NCBI GenBank assembly: GCA_035628875.1
Contig: DASPIZ010000044.1
Coordinates: 1 to 64,000 of the forward strand
DNA length: 64,000 nt
Direction of reading: 5' to 3'
Source of the DNA: Ohtaekwangia sp035628875
Lineage (GTDB): Bacteria; Bacteroidota; Bacteroidia; Cytophagales; Cyclobacteriaceae
This document shows positions 34,298 through 43,863 of this stretch, in pieces (position 1 is the first letter of the stretch; every line of letters starts with the position of its first letter). The notes beneath the pieces are model-generated. The model was not told where the DNA came from. It saw only the letters and a list, made by a program, of their open reading frames with translations, and did not search any database. The position numbers were made by a program, and so were the translations under genes.

Positions 34298-35095
34298 ATG
34301 CGTAATATGCGCTTTTTACTCCTGACAAGTTTTCTGTTTGCCTTATTGAGTTCTTGTGTTCCCAATCGTAAAGTGGTCTATTTACAGAATAAGGATGTGA
34401 ATCCTAAAGAGAATGCGCTACCAAAAGATACTGTAGTTCGTTCCTACGCCATGGAATCTTTTGACTATAAGATCCAGCCTAATGATATTATTTCCGTACG
34501 CTTTGAAAGCATTACGCCAGAGAAATATGATTTTTTATCCGGGGGAGTGGCGCAGTCGAGTGCTTTTGTACAGGTACAAAATGCCTTGTTAATTGGAGAA
34601 CTGGTAGATCAAAATGGAGAAATTCCATTCCCTGTTTTGGGAAAGGTAAAGGTTTCCGGATTAACAGTTTTTGAGATTCAGGAGAAACTTCAGGAAGCAG
34701 CAAACCAATATCTTGAATCGCCTGTAGTTAAAGTACGACTTTTAAATTTCAGATTCACAATATTGGGTGAAGCCATACGTGAAGGCACGATTGTACTGAA
34801 CAACAATCGAGTTACGATGATGGAGGCCATAGGCCAGGCAGGTGGATTGACTGAGCTCGCAGATCGCTCGAATATTAAACTGATCAGAGAACGAAGTGGT
34901 AAAACGGAAGTGCAATATATTAACCTGCTGGATGAAGATTTTATTAATTCGCCATATTACTACGTTTACCAAAACGATGTATTGGTGATCCCTTCTTTAA
35001 AGCAACGACCCTTCAGAAGGTATTTTGGCCAAAATCTTTCTTTGGTGGTCTCCACACTTTCCTTATTGTTACTAGCGATTAATTTAAGCCGATAA
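34298..35095 (+). CDS. wza: Polysaccharide export lipoprotein (Wza-like)
   Basis: Outer-membrane polysaccharide export protein. The 265-residue protein has a lipobox LLSSC with Cys20 as lipidation site. A Poly_export domain follows (SFDYKIQPNDIISVRFESI), then one SLBB-like domain (FTILGEAIREGTIVLNNNRVTMMEAIGQAGGL) and a C-terminal hydrophobic helix (SLVVSTLSLLLLAINL) that would form the outer-membrane ring. The ATG at 34307 (MRFLL) is an alternative start. It is the first gene of the long operon, and Wzc follows after 4 bases. Confidence 0.93.
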   Translation: MRNMRFLLLTSFLFALLSSCVPNRKVVYLQNKDVNPKENALPKDTVVRSYAMESFDYKIQPNDIISVRFESITPEKYDFLSGGVAQSSAFVQVQNALLIGELVDQNGEIPFPVLGKVKVSGLTVFEIQEKLQEAANQYLESPVVKVRLLNFRFTILGEAIREGTIVLNNNRVTMMEAIGQAGGLTELADRSNIKLIRERSGKTEVQYINLLDEDFINSPYYYVYQNDVLVIPSLKQRPFRRYFGQNLSLVVSTLSLLLLAINLSR

Positions 35096-35099
35096 AACA

Positions 35100-37460
35100 T
35101 TGAGCCGTCAGGAATTACCATCAGAATTTTTTACAGAATCTAATTCAGGTTCATCCCTTCAGATAGATTTTAAACGCGTCTTGCTTCGGGCGTTGCGGTA
35201 TTGGTATGTATTTGTAATAACGTTGATATTGGCGTTAACCACAGCTTTTTTTATTGATCGCTATTCACCAAGGATTTACCCTGTAACAGCTTCCCTTATT
35301 GTAAAAGAAACAGAAGACCTTTCCGGCGGCGATTTGTTGTATAATAATCCCCTTGTCAATTTTAGAAGGAATTACCTGAATGAGCTTTATATCCTTAAGT
35401 CATCGCCTCTTATACAACGTGTTATTGAAGACTTGAATTTTGATGTTTCATTTTATCGCGAAGGCAACATAATTTCTACCGAAGCTTATCACGATCTTCC
35501 TATAGAGGCCCATGCGGTTAGAAGCCAATCATTTAAAAGGGCAAGATTTATACTGCAGGTTTTAAGTGATAAAGAGTTTGAATTATCGCCTGCAGATGAA
35601 AATGCGGACTACCCGAATGAAAAATTCCGGTTTGGTGATACCTTAACTTATAGAGAATTTACCTGTGTAATACAAATCGATAAACGTAAAAGCTTTGAAT
35701 GGTTAACTGATGAGCCATTGATTTTTACTTACACACCGTCATCTGCCCTTGCTGATAGTTATGTGAGGAGTTTAAGTGTGGAATGGGCAGAGGAAGGCGC
35801 CGGTGTTGTTAATCTTTCCGTTAATGGTGTGACACCGCAGAAGTCAAAAGATTTTTTAACTGGCTTGATAACAAACTACCAGCGCAACGATCTTGAAAAC
35901 AAAAACCAAACTGCTTCACGCACAGTTGATTTTATTTCAGAACAGTTAGAAGGCATTACAGATTCCCTGCGCTTGGTGGAACAACAATTAGAACAGTTTA
36001 AAAATAAAAATGTAGTTACTGATCTCAATGGTGAGGCTTTACGGTTGTATGAAAAGATCGAGGGACTGGAAGTTCAAAAGGCACAATTGCTCATTAGTAA
36101 GAATTACTATGACTATTTAGTAAACTATATAACCGGGGACAAAAATCTCGATCAGATTATTCTTCCCTCTTCGGTTGGTATCACGGATCCTATTCTTTCA
36201 AGTCTTGTTTCTTCAATGACTCAATTACAGCTTGAAATTAAGATGTCAAAGCGATCAGAAAATCCTCTCATAAGTGAGGCCCTCCGTAGAATTAATGTGA
36301 TTAAAAAGGATATTATCGAATCAGTCAGAAATCAGGAATCTACGGATAAGATCAAAATTGATTTTTTAAATAAGCAGATTCGCCAGGTAGAGAAGCAACT
36401 CGGATACTTGCCTGTAGCACAGAGAACATTGGTATCCATTCAGCGTAATTACACTTTACTGGAAAATTTATACATTTTTCTTCTTCAAAAGCGTTCAGAG
36501 GCAGCGATATCCCAGGCAGCGAATACCTCTGATATCCTCACCGTAAATCCACCTAAGGTAGGTGAACCGATTTCACCGAAAACCAAACGAAATTATTTAC
36601 TTGCCGGGCTGCTGGGTGTGGCTTTACCGTTGCTTTTCTTTGGTCTGGTGGAGGTTCTGGATAACAAAATCCAATCAAAAGAAGATATTGAAAAAATGAC
36701 TACGATTCCTTTCATCGGCGGTGTGGGACACAAGAAGAGTGATAGTGATAGTAACAATCTTGCCGTATTTAATAAGCCTAAATCGGCATTGGCAGAATCT
36801 TTTAGGGCGTTGCGTTCTAACCTTAGTTATTTCGTAGGCCAACGCGATAAAGCAATTTTCCTGATTACAAGTTCAATCAGCGGAGAAGGTAAAACATTCA
36901 CTTCCATCAACCTGGCAAGTGTATTATCAATGTCCGGTAAAAAGACCCTTATTGTCGGTGCGGATATGCGGCGACCAAAAATTTTTGGCGACCTCTCACT
37001 GTCCAATTCAGTTGGATTAAGCACCTATCTAGCTGGTTTGTCCGGTTTTGAAGGCGTTGTTCAAAAAACTTCGTTCGATAATTTCGACATGGTGAGTAGT
37101 GGACCGATTCCACCGAATCCCAGCGAATTATTGCTAACACGTAAAATGCAGTCATTTATAGATGATGCTAAGGCCCGATACGACTTCATTATAATTGATA
37201 CACCGCCTCTTGCACTAGTCACGGATGCGTTTGTTATTTCGCCCTTTGCTGATCATATATTGTTTTTAGTAAGGCAGGATTACACACCTAAGGAATTATT
37301 GAAAACTGCTGAAGACTATTTTGCTTCAGGTAAACTAAAAAATATCAGCATTGTTTTAAACGATATTCATAAGTCCGTTTCTGGCTATGGCTACGGCTAT
37401 GGCTATGGCTATGGTTACGGTTATTATGGCAAAAAGACAGAATATTACGAAGAGGGCTGA
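35100..37460 (+). CDS. wzc: Wzc-like polysaccharide co-polymerase with BY-kinase domain
   Basis: Inner-membrane protein that controls chain length and export and autophosphorylates on tyrosine. In the 786-residue protein, the Wzz domain has a first membrane segment near residues 37-52, a coiled coil (about 265-460) and a second membrane segment near 500-520. The cytoplasmic kinase has Walker A SGEGKTF (Gly595 to Lys598), Walker A' ADMRRP (621-626) and Walker B FIIIDTPP (Asp700). The C-terminus has ten Tyr between residues 763 and 783, mostly as a Gly-Tyr repeat. The start is TTG at 35100; no ATG fits. Confidence 0.94.
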   Translation: MSRQELPSEFFTESNSGSSLQIDFKRVLLRALRYWYVFVITLILALTTAFFIDRYSPRIYPVTASLIVKETEDLSGGDLLYNNPLVNFRRNYLNELYILKSSPLIQRVIEDLNFDVSFYREGNIISTEAYHDLPIEAHAVRSQSFKRARFILQVLSDKEFELSPADENADYPNEKFRFGDTLTYREFTCVIQIDKRKSFEWLTDEPLIFTYTPSSALADSYVRSLSVEWAEEGAGVVNLSVNGVTPQKSKDFLTGLITNYQRNDLENKNQTASRTVDFISEQLEGITDSLRLVEQQLEQFKNKNVVTDLNGEALRLYEKIEGLEVQKAQLLISKNYYDYLVNYITGDKNLDQIILPSSVGITDPILSSLVSSMTQLQLEIKMSKRSENPLISEALRRINVIKKDIIESVRNQESTDKIKIDFLNKQIRQVEKQLGYLPVAQRTLVSIQRNYTLLENLYIFLLQKRSEAAISQAANTSDILTVNPPKVGEPISPKTKRNYLLAGLLGVALPLLFFGLVEVLDNKIQSKEDIEKMTTIPFIGGVGHKKSDSDSNNLAVFNKPKSALAESFRALRSNLSYFVGQRDKAIFLITSSISGEGKTFTSINLASVLSMSGKKTLIVGADMRRPKIFGDLSLSNSVGLSTYLAGLSGFEGVVQKTSFDNFDMVSSGPIPPNPSELLLTRKMQSFIDDAKARYDFIIIDTPPLALVTDAFVISPFADHILFLVRQDYTPKELLKTAEDYFASGKLKNISIVLNDIHKSVSGYGYGYGYGYGYGYYGKKTEYYEEG

Positions 37461-37480
37461 TAAAGACAAGATTATTCAAT

Positions 37481-38491
37481 ATGTTGACAAATAAGGCGAT
37501 ATTAATTACAGGAGGAACTGGTTCTTTAGGGAAGGCATTAGTAAAACACATTATAAAAATGTATCCCGAAGTTAAACGGCTCGTTGTGTTTTCACGGGAT
37601 GAACAAAAGCAATTTCAAATGGCACAGGAGTATCCTGCTGATAGATACCCTCAGATTCGGTTTTTTATTGGTGATGTACGCGATTTCGAAAGAGTAAAGC
37701 GCGCCTTAAGAGGTATTGATGCAGTTATTCATGCAGCAGCCATGAAGCATGTTCCTATTGCAGAGTATAATCCAATGGAATGTGTAAAAACGAATATCAT
37801 GGGTGCGGAGAACATTATTAACGCATGCCTTGAGACGGATGTTCAAAATGTTGTTGCTTTATCTACCGATAAGGCCGCTGCACCGATTAATCTTTATGGA
37901 GCAACCAAACTTGCCTCGGATAAATTATTCGTAGCGGCCAATAACATTCGTGGTGGTAATCCAATCAAATTTTCTGTGGTTCGTTATGGTAATGTTATGG
38001 GTTCAAATGGCTCTGTGATTCCATTTTTTCTCAATAAACGTAAGGATGGTATGTTGCCGATCACGGATAGTAACATGACCCGATTTAATATTTCATTACA
38101 AGGCGGAGTTGATATGGTAATGCATGCACTTGAGTATGCCTGGGGAGGGGAAATTTTTGTTCCTAAAATTCCGTCATATCGCATCCTGGATGTTGCAGAA
38201 GCTATCGCACCGGAATGTGAAAAACGTGAAGTAGGAATTCGTCCTGGTGAAAAAATTCACGAAGAAATGATAACCTCCTCGGATTCATTTTATACATACG
38301 ATCTGGGAAAATATTATGCGATTCTTCCGGCTACTCACAGCTGGAAGCTGAACGATTTTATGACGCATTTTAGTGCGAAGAAAGTTGCTCATGGATTCTC
38401 CTATAATTCAGGAGAAAATACAGAATGGGAAACCGTTGAATCCCTGCGGTCATTAATTAAAGAACATGTTGATCCAAATTTTGAGGTATAA
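37481..38491 (+). CDS. pseB: UDP-GlcNAc 4,6-dehydratase (inverting)
   Basis: First enzyme of pseudaminic acid synthesis: removes water from UDP-GlcNAc with C5 inversion. In the 336-residue SDR protein, motifs are ITGGTGSLGKALV (residues 8-20), FSRDEQKQFQMAQEY, FFIGDVRDFERV, HAAAMKHVPIAEYNPMEC, the catalytic TDKAAAPINLYGATK region and RYGNVMGSNGSVIPFF. The Asp-Lys-Tyr triad and MKHVP are hallmarks of PseB rather than of retaining dehydratases. It is followed 2 bases later by pseC. Confidence 0.95.
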   Translation: MLTNKAILITGGTGSLGKALVKHIIKMYPEVKRLVVFSRDEQKQFQMAQEYPADRYPQIRFFIGDVRDFERVKRALRGIDAVIHAAAMKHVPIAEYNPMECVKTNIMGAENIINACLETDVQNVVALSTDKAAAPINLYGATKLASDKLFVAANNIRGGNPIKFSVVRYGNVMGSNGSVIPFFLNKRKDGMLPITDSNMTRFNISLQGGVDMVMHALEYAWGGEIFVPKIPSYRILDVAEAIAPECEKREVGIRPGEKIHEEMITSSDSFYTYDLGKYYAILPATHSWKLNDFMTHFSAKKVAHGFSYNSGENTEWETVESLRSLIKEHVDPNFEV

Positions 38492-38493
38492 AC

Positions 38494-39696
38494 ATGAATG
38501 TAATTCCATACGGTAAACAACACATAACGGAAGAAGACATACAGGCGGTCATCTCTACGTTGAAATCGGAATACCTAACGCAAGGGCCGATGATAAAAAC
38601 CTTTGAAGATGCATTTGCCAGATATACGGGGAGCCGGTATGCTGTTGCTGTTTCGAATGGTACGGCTGCATTACATTTATGTGCTTTGGCACTAGGTGTG
38701 GAAAAAGGTCAAAAGATAATTACCACGCCCATTACTTTTGCTGCTTCCGCAAATTGCATTCGATACTGTGGTGGGGATGTGGTATTTGCTGATATCGATT
38801 CAGATACATATTTGCTTGATATTCATAAAGTCAGAACACTCTTGGAAGCTGCACCGAAAGATACCTACAAGGGAATTATTCCTGTTGACTTCGGCGGCAA
38901 GGCTGTCAACCTTGAAGCCTTTAGGCAACTTGCTGATGAATTTGGCGTTTGGATTATTGAAGATGCATGCCATGCACCCGGTGGATATTTTTTAGACAGC
39001 ACGCAAAACCGACAATATTGCGGTAATGGTCATTTTGCCGATCTGGCCATATTTTCATTTCATCCGGTTAAACATATCGCAGCTGGCGAGGGTGGTATGA
39101 TCACCACCAATGATGAAGGGTTATATCAAAAATTATTATCCTTAAGAACACATGGAATAACAAGGGATGCAGCGTCATTCCGGAATGACATTGGTTTTGC
39201 GTCAGGAGGAGAACCGACCGAATCGTACCCCGGATGGTATATGGAGATGCAAATGCTTGGATTTAACTATAGGCTTACAGATTTTCAGGCGGCATTAGGG
39301 TTCAGCCAATTAAAGAGGGCAGACGAAGGCCTGGTAAAAAGAAGACAGATTGCAAAGCAATATGATCTGGCATTCCAGTCACATGCTGTTGTTAAAAGTC
39401 AATTGAATGAATTGAAAAAGGAAGCATCTGGTCATGCTTACCATCTTTATGTAATTCAAGTAGAGCAAAGGTTAGGGCTTTACAATTACTTAAGGTCGCA
39501 TAATATTTTTCCGCAGATTCATTATATACCATGTCACTTAATGCCTTACTACCGCCAACTCGGTTGGAAGGAAGGCGATTTGCCAAACGCTGAGGCGTAT
39601 TATAAACACTGTATAAGTTTACCGATGTATCCGACACTGACAGCGGATGAGCAAAATTCTGTGATCGAAAAAATTTTTGAATATGTTGGAAAGTAG
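38494..39696 (+). CDS. pseC: PseC aminotransferase
   Basis: PLP-dependent transaminase of the DegT family that adds the C4 amino group in pseudaminic acid synthesis. In the 400-residue protein, the N-terminal YGKQHITEEDIQAVISTLKS and SNGTAALHLCALAL precede the PLP site, with EDACHA and Lys in FSFHPVKHIAAGEGGMI. NYRLTDFQAALGFSQLKR and HYIPCHLMPYYR near the C-terminus are typical. The start is the ATG at 38494, 2 bases after the pseB stop. Confidence 0.95.
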   Translation: MNVIPYGKQHITEEDIQAVISTLKSEYLTQGPMIKTFEDAFARYTGSRYAVAVSNGTAALHLCALALGVEKGQKIITTPITFAASANCIRYCGGDVVFADIDSDTYLLDIHKVRTLLEAAPKDTYKGIIPVDFGGKAVNLEAFRQLADEFGVWIIEDACHAPGGYFLDSTQNRQYCGNGHFADLAIFSFHPVKHIAAGEGGMITTNDEGLYQKLLSLRTHGITRDAASFRNDIGFASGGEPTESYPGWYMEMQMLGFNYRLTDFQAALGFSQLKRADEGLVKRRQIAKQYDLAFQSHAVVKSQLNELKKEASGHAYHLYVIQVEQRLGLYNYLRSHNIFPQIHYIPCHLMPYYRQLGWKEGDLPNAEAYYKHCISLPMYPTLTADEQNSVIEKIFEYVGK

Positions 39697-40375
39697 AATT
39701 GCTATTATTCCGGCAAGGAGTGGAAGCAAGAGAATTCCGCGAAAGAATATCAAAGCTTTTTTGGGTAAGCCAATCATTGCGTATTCTATAGAAGTCGCTC
39801 TGGCGTCCGGTCTTTTTGATGAGGTTATGGTTTCTACCGATGATGAAGAAATAGGATCTATAGCCAGGGAATTTGGAGCCAATGTACCCTTTATAAGATC
39901 AGAAAAAAATAGCAATGATCTTGCGTCAACAATGGATGTGATTAAAGAGGTTATGCAATTTTATGTTTCCTCTGGTAAATCGTTTTCATACGGCTGCTGC
40001 ATTTATGCGACAGCTCCTTTTATCCTTGCTGAGCATCTAGCAAAAGGATTTGACAAACTGATTAATTCTAACCTCGATACAGTCTTTCCTGTTGTACCCT
40101 TCAGTTATCCGATTTGGCGCGGATTAGAAAGTTTACACGATGGCAAAGTAAAAATGGTTTGGCCAGAATACCAAAATTCAAGGTCTCAGGATTTAAAACC
40201 AGTTTTTCATGATGCAGGGCAATGGTACTGGTTTAATTTAAAGACTCCCATTGAAGCGTTGTTTACTAGCAACTCAGGGTCATTGATTCTTTCGGAAGAA
40301 GAGGTTCAGGATATCGATACGATAACGGATTGGAAGCTTGCAGAAATGAAATATAAACTACTGCATGAGGCCTAA
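39683..40375 (+). CDS. pseF: Pseudaminic acid cytidylyltransferase
   Basis: Activates pseudaminic acid with CTP to CMP-Pse for transfer. The 230-residue nucleotidyltransferase has the CTP-binding motif IIPARSGSKRIPRKNIK (starting near residue 7), then MVSTDDEEI, the ATAPFI segment and EVQDIDTITDW near the end. It overlaps pseC by 14 bases. The ATG at 39683 is preferred over a TTG two codons earlier. The assignment to Pse rather than another nonulosonate rests on the surrounding pse genes. Confidence 0.93.
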   Translation: MLESRIAIIPARSGSKRIPRKNIKAFLGKPIIAYSIEVALASGLFDEVMVSTDDEEIGSIAREFGANVPFIRSEKNSNDLASTMDVIKEVMQFYVSSGKSFSYGCCIYATAPFILAEHLAKGFDKLINSNLDTVFPVVPFSYPIWRGLESLHDGKVKMVWPEYQNSRSQDLKPVFHDAGQWYWFNLKTPIEALFTSNSGSLILSEEEVQDIDTITDWKLAEMKYKLLHEA

Positions 40376-41777
40376 TATATTCCTAAGGGTAGATGGAAGC
40401 GCTGAAATCGGATTGGGGCATATTATCCGATGCATGGCGCTGGGCCAGATGTTAATAGAAAATTTTTCGGTTACTGTTGTTGCTCTACAAATACCAGAAA
40501 AAATTATAAACGAACTAAAGACAGCTGAATTAGACCTTTTAAGAATTAATAATGAAGAAACGTTTTTAAGTGCGATAAAGAGCAATGATATTGTTGTTTT
40601 GGATGGGTATCAATTTAATGCGGATTACCAGAAGGCAATAAAAGCCACCGGGGCAAAATTGGTGTGTATCGACGATCTTCATGAGGGCTACTTCTTAGCT
40701 GATCTTGTCATTAACCATGCACCCGATGTTTCTCCTGAAAATTATCGCACAGTCACATATACCCGGTTCGCGTTAGGTTTAGATTATGTACTATTAAGAC
40801 CTCCTTTCTTAAAAGCAGCAGCTAAATTGAAAAGAGAACCAAAAAAGTTAGAATCTATAATTATTTGTTTTGGCGGGTCAGACATTAAAGATCTGACAAT
40901 CCGGACTGCAAGAGTTGTTTTAGGGTATAAGCAATTTGTTAAAATAGTTGTAGTCACGGGATCCGCGTACCAAAAACAGGATGAGATTAAGGAGTTGATT
41001 AAAGCTGATAAACGAATTGCACATTATCATGCTTTAAATGGCGAGGAAATGCTTGAATTAATGCTTCAGGCAGATGTTGCTATTGTTCCAGCAAGTGGTG
41101 TTCTCTTAGAAGCATTGGCAGTCGGTTGTAGAATTATTTCCGGCCTCTATGTTGATAATCAGAAATTGCTATATGAAAAGTTTAGAAAGCTGGAGTTTTT
41201 TATAGATGCAGCCAACTTTGAAAGTGAAAAACTTAATTATGCTTTAACAAGGGCATTTCAAAATGAGCAGCCGAAGGTAATAATCGATGGAAAGTCCGGA
41301 ATAAGGCTCCGGCGACTTTTCATTGAAATGCTTACTTCTTTAAGAGAAATTCAGGGGGCTGATTCTTTATTATTATTTAACTGGGCTAATAACCCTGCGG
41401 TAAGAGAAAACTCAATACTTACTGAACCAATAAAATGGGACGATCATGTTTTATGGTTTGAAAGAAAGTTGAAATCGCTGAATACTAAAATTTTTATACT
41501 TGAATTTAATGCGATACCTGTGGGTCAAATTAGGTTCGATAGGGAAAGTGAATTTTGGCTTATCGATTATTCGGTTGATCAAAAGTACCGAGGAATGGGT
41601 TTTGGTAGATTGCTTCTGGTCAAGACATTACGTCTATTTAAAAACACCAGATTGAGAGCTATTGTTAAACCTGAAAATACCGCTTCGATGAAAGTTTTTT
41701 CATTCCTTAATTTCCATATTTTGAAACCCGATCCGCCACAAGCAGGTGGTAATATTATTTTTGAACTAGAGACCTAA
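40365..41777 (+). CDS. pseG: PseG UDP-sugar hydrolase fused to PseH-like N-acetyltransferase
   Basis: A 470-residue two-domain protein. Residues 1 to about 325 are a GT-B-like PseG that releases UDP from UDP-2,4-diacetamido-trideoxyaltrose: LRVDGSAEIGLGHIIRCMAL, ICFGGSDIKDLT and IVPASGVLLEALAVG are visible. From about 335 a GNAT domain follows: FNWANNPAVRENSILTEPIK, VGQIRFDRE and the acetyl-CoA loop DQKYRGMGFGRLLL. This half matches PseH, which acetylates the C4 amine. No separate pseH is needed, so the fusion joins two consecutive steps. It overlaps pseF by 11 bases. Confidence 0.92.
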   Translation: MRPNIFLRVDGSAEIGLGHIIRCMALGQMLIENFSVTVVALQIPEKIINELKTAELDLLRINNEETFLSAIKSNDIVVLDGYQFNADYQKAIKATGAKLVCIDDLHEGYFLADLVINHAPDVSPENYRTVTYTRFALGLDYVLLRPPFLKAAAKLKREPKKLESIIICFGGSDIKDLTIRTARVVLGYKQFVKIVVVTGSAYQKQDEIKELIKADKRIAHYHALNGEEMLELMLQADVAIVPASGVLLEALAVGCRIISGLYVDNQKLLYEKFRKLEFFIDAANFESEKLNYALTRAFQNEQPKVIIDGKSGIRLRRLFIEMLTSLREIQGADSLLLFNWANNPAVRENSILTEPIKWDDHVLWFERKLKSLNTKIFILEFNAIPVGQIRFDRESEFWLIDYSVDQKYRGMGFGRLLLVKTLRLFKNTRLRAIVKPENTASMKVFSFLNFHILKPDPPQAGGNIIFELET

Positions 41778-41802
41778 ATATTCCTAACGGTAATTTAATA
41801 GA

Positions 41803-42801
41803 ATGAAAACGAAATTTATTCGCACGTTCCAGCAAGGCGGCCAGGGATTTGGAGTTTACTTGATGAATAATACTTTACAAGAAGATGTAGACCGTTTTTT
41901 TGTGAGTTTTTATAATTCCTTTGGGTTTCGGTCTCATTTGGAAAAAAACTGGTTTAACTGGTTCTATACCCAAAACCCGGATGGACTTTGTAATAACTAT
42001 ATTCTTGTAGATTTAGACAGTAGCCGTTGGATCGGCGGATTTGGTTTCGGAAAGAAAAGGTATTTAGTTGATGGTGCGGAAGTATGCGGAGCGCTGGCCG
42101 TTAACGGTTATATTAATTCGGGTTACGAAGGTCGTGGTTTGTATACAGAACTCATCAAAACAGTGTTGGACAATGAAATGTTATCTGACCGCATAGCTTT
42201 TTCATTTCCGCACGGTAATAATATTCCTTCAATAAAAGGTCATATAAAGAATGGCTGGGTGAACTATGTAGCATTACAATTCCTTGATATAAATGTGCGT
42301 AAAGTTGAGCCTGATGTTCCGGAAGTAAAAATTACTAATAATATAGATGCTCTTCATAGGTTCGATTTCAATCAGGTAAATAAAGGCGATGGTTTTTGTT
42401 TCGTTCGTACGGCGGAACATTTGAAATGGCGTTTTTTTGAAAGACCGGACAAGGAATATACGCTTTTGACAATGGTAACGGATGGAAAAACTGAAGGATA
42501 TATGTTCCTGACAAAATACAAAACCAAGGAAGGAATTTTACGATGCCAAATAGCGGATTGGGGCTATGCAAGTCAGGAGATACTATTGAAATTAATCGAC
42601 AAGGCCCGTTTTGCCGGTTCTCAAATGGGCTGTCACATACTTGATGTCCTCATTAATCCTGATGCTTTATCAGTCAAATTTTTTTATGCGAAAGGGTTTC
42701 TTGCTCGAGCTGAAGGATATCAGTTGTTAACTTATTCAAAGGCCAATCGACAATTACCATTGGCTGCTGAGGTGACGTATGCAGATTTTGATGTAATTTA
42801 A
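41803..42801 (+). CDS. Extra GNAT-fold acyltransferase in the Pse cluster
   Basis: A 332-residue protein with an N-terminal GNAT domain: SHLEKNWFNWFYTQNPDG, CGALAVNGYINSGYEGRGLY (acetyl-CoA loop) and AFSFPHGNNIPSIKGHIKNGW. A second GNAT-like half follows. I do not recognise a named enzyme. Its place between the PseG-PseH fusion and pseI, and the deacetylase two genes on, suggest modification of pseudaminic acid or a precursor with a different acyl group. That is inference. The gaps on both sides are 25 and 12 bases. Confidence 0.78.
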   Translation: MKTKFIRTFQQGGQGFGVYLMNNTLQEDVDRFFVSFYNSFGFRSHLEKNWFNWFYTQNPDGLCNNYILVDLDSSRWIGGFGFGKKRYLVDGAEVCGALAVNGYINSGYEGRGLYTELIKTVLDNEMLSDRIAFSFPHGNNIPSIKGHIKNGWVNYVALQFLDINVRKVEPDVPEVKITNNIDALHRFDFNQVNKGDGFCFVRTAEHLKWRFFERPDKEYTLLTMVTDGKTEGYMFLTKYKTKEGILRCQIADWGYASQEILLKLIDKARFAGSQMGCHILDVLINPDALSVKFFYAKGFLARAEGYQLLTYSKANRQLPLAAEVTYADFDVI

Positions 42802-42813
42802 ATACCTAAAACC

Positions 42814-43863
42814 ATGACTATTAAAATTGCTGACAAATTAATCGATGATAAACACCCCGTATTTTTTATCGCCGAGCTTTCAGCGAATCATAATCAGGAT
42901 TTTGACTTAACGCTTAAGACCATAAGGGCAATGAAAGAGGCCGGAGCTGATGCTGTAAAAGTACAGACTTTTAATGCCGATACACTTACAATTAACAGTG
43001 ATAAAGAAGACTTTAGAATAAAGGGTGGTACGTTATGGGATGGAGCAACTTTATATGATTTGTATCAGGGAGCGTATATGCCATGGGAGTGGCATGAACC
43101 GCTTAAAAAGTTTGTTAATGATCTTGGAATGGTCTTTTTCTCAACGCCAACAGACCGGGTATCCGCTGATTTTTTAGAGAAGCTGGAAATGCCGGTTTAT
43201 AAAATTGCTTCCTTTGAAATTACGGATATTCCTTTGATCGAGCACGTTGCTCGCAAGGGAAAGCCGGTTATTATCTCCACTGGGGTAGCGGGTGACGAGG
43301 AGATCAACGATGCACTTGAAGCTTGTAGACGGGTTAATAATGAGGAAGTAATCCTGCTGAAATGCACATCTGCGTACCCAACACCATGGAACGATGTTCA
43401 TCTAAATGCCATTCCGCTGATACGGGAAAGGTATCACAAAGTTGTGGGTTTATCAGATCACACGATGGGCGATATTGTGGCTTTAGGTGCGGTAACCCTT
43501 GGTGCCAGGGTTGTTGAAAAACACTTTATTCTTGAGCGTTCATTAGGTGGACCAGATGCAAGTTTTTCCATGGAACCCGAAGAGTTTAAAACTATGGTAC
43601 ACAGGGTAAGAGATTTAGAAAAAGCATTAGGAAACCGATCTGTTGTAATTCCCGAATCGGCCAAAATGAATAAGCAATTTGAGCGGTCACTATACGTGGT
43701 GGAAGATATTCAGGCTGGTGAAATATTTACGGAAAAAAATGTAAGGTCAATCAGGCCGGGATTTGGAATGAAACCGAAATTTTATCGTGTGGTCTTAGGT
43801 AAACGATCGACCCAGGATATTGAACGAGGAACACCATTATCTCCTAACCTAATAAGCGACTAA
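42814..43863 (+). CDS. pseI: Pseudaminic acid synthase
   Basis: Condenses 2,4-diacetamido-2,4,6-trideoxyaltrose with phosphoenolpyruvate to pseudaminic acid. The 349-residue protein has a NeuB-type TIM barrel (FFIAELSANHNQDFDLTLKT, AGADAVKVQTFNADT, KIASFEITDIPLIEH, LKCTSAYPTPWNDV, GLSDHTMGD) and a C-terminal SAF antifreeze-like domain (RSLYVVEDIQAGEIFTEKNV, IRPGFGMKP). The ELSANHNQ start and the KIASFE segment favour PseI over NeuB or LegI. Its stop shares one base with the next ATG. Confidence 0.95.
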   Translation: MTIKIADKLIDDKHPVFFIAELSANHNQDFDLTLKTIRAMKEAGADAVKVQTFNADTLTINSDKEDFRIKGGTLWDGATLYDLYQGAYMPWEWHEPLKKFVNDLGMVFFSTPTDRVSADFLEKLEMPVYKIASFEITDIPLIEHVARKGKPVIISTGVAGDEEINDALEACRRVNNEEVILLKCTSAYPTPWNDVHLNAIPLIRERYHKVVGLSDHTMGDIVALGAVTLGARVVEKHFILERSLGGPDASFSMEPEEFKTMVHRVRDLEKALGNRSVVIPESAKMNKQFERSLYVVEDIQAGEIFTEKNVRSIRPGFGMKPKFYRVVLGKRSTQDIERGTPLSPNLISD

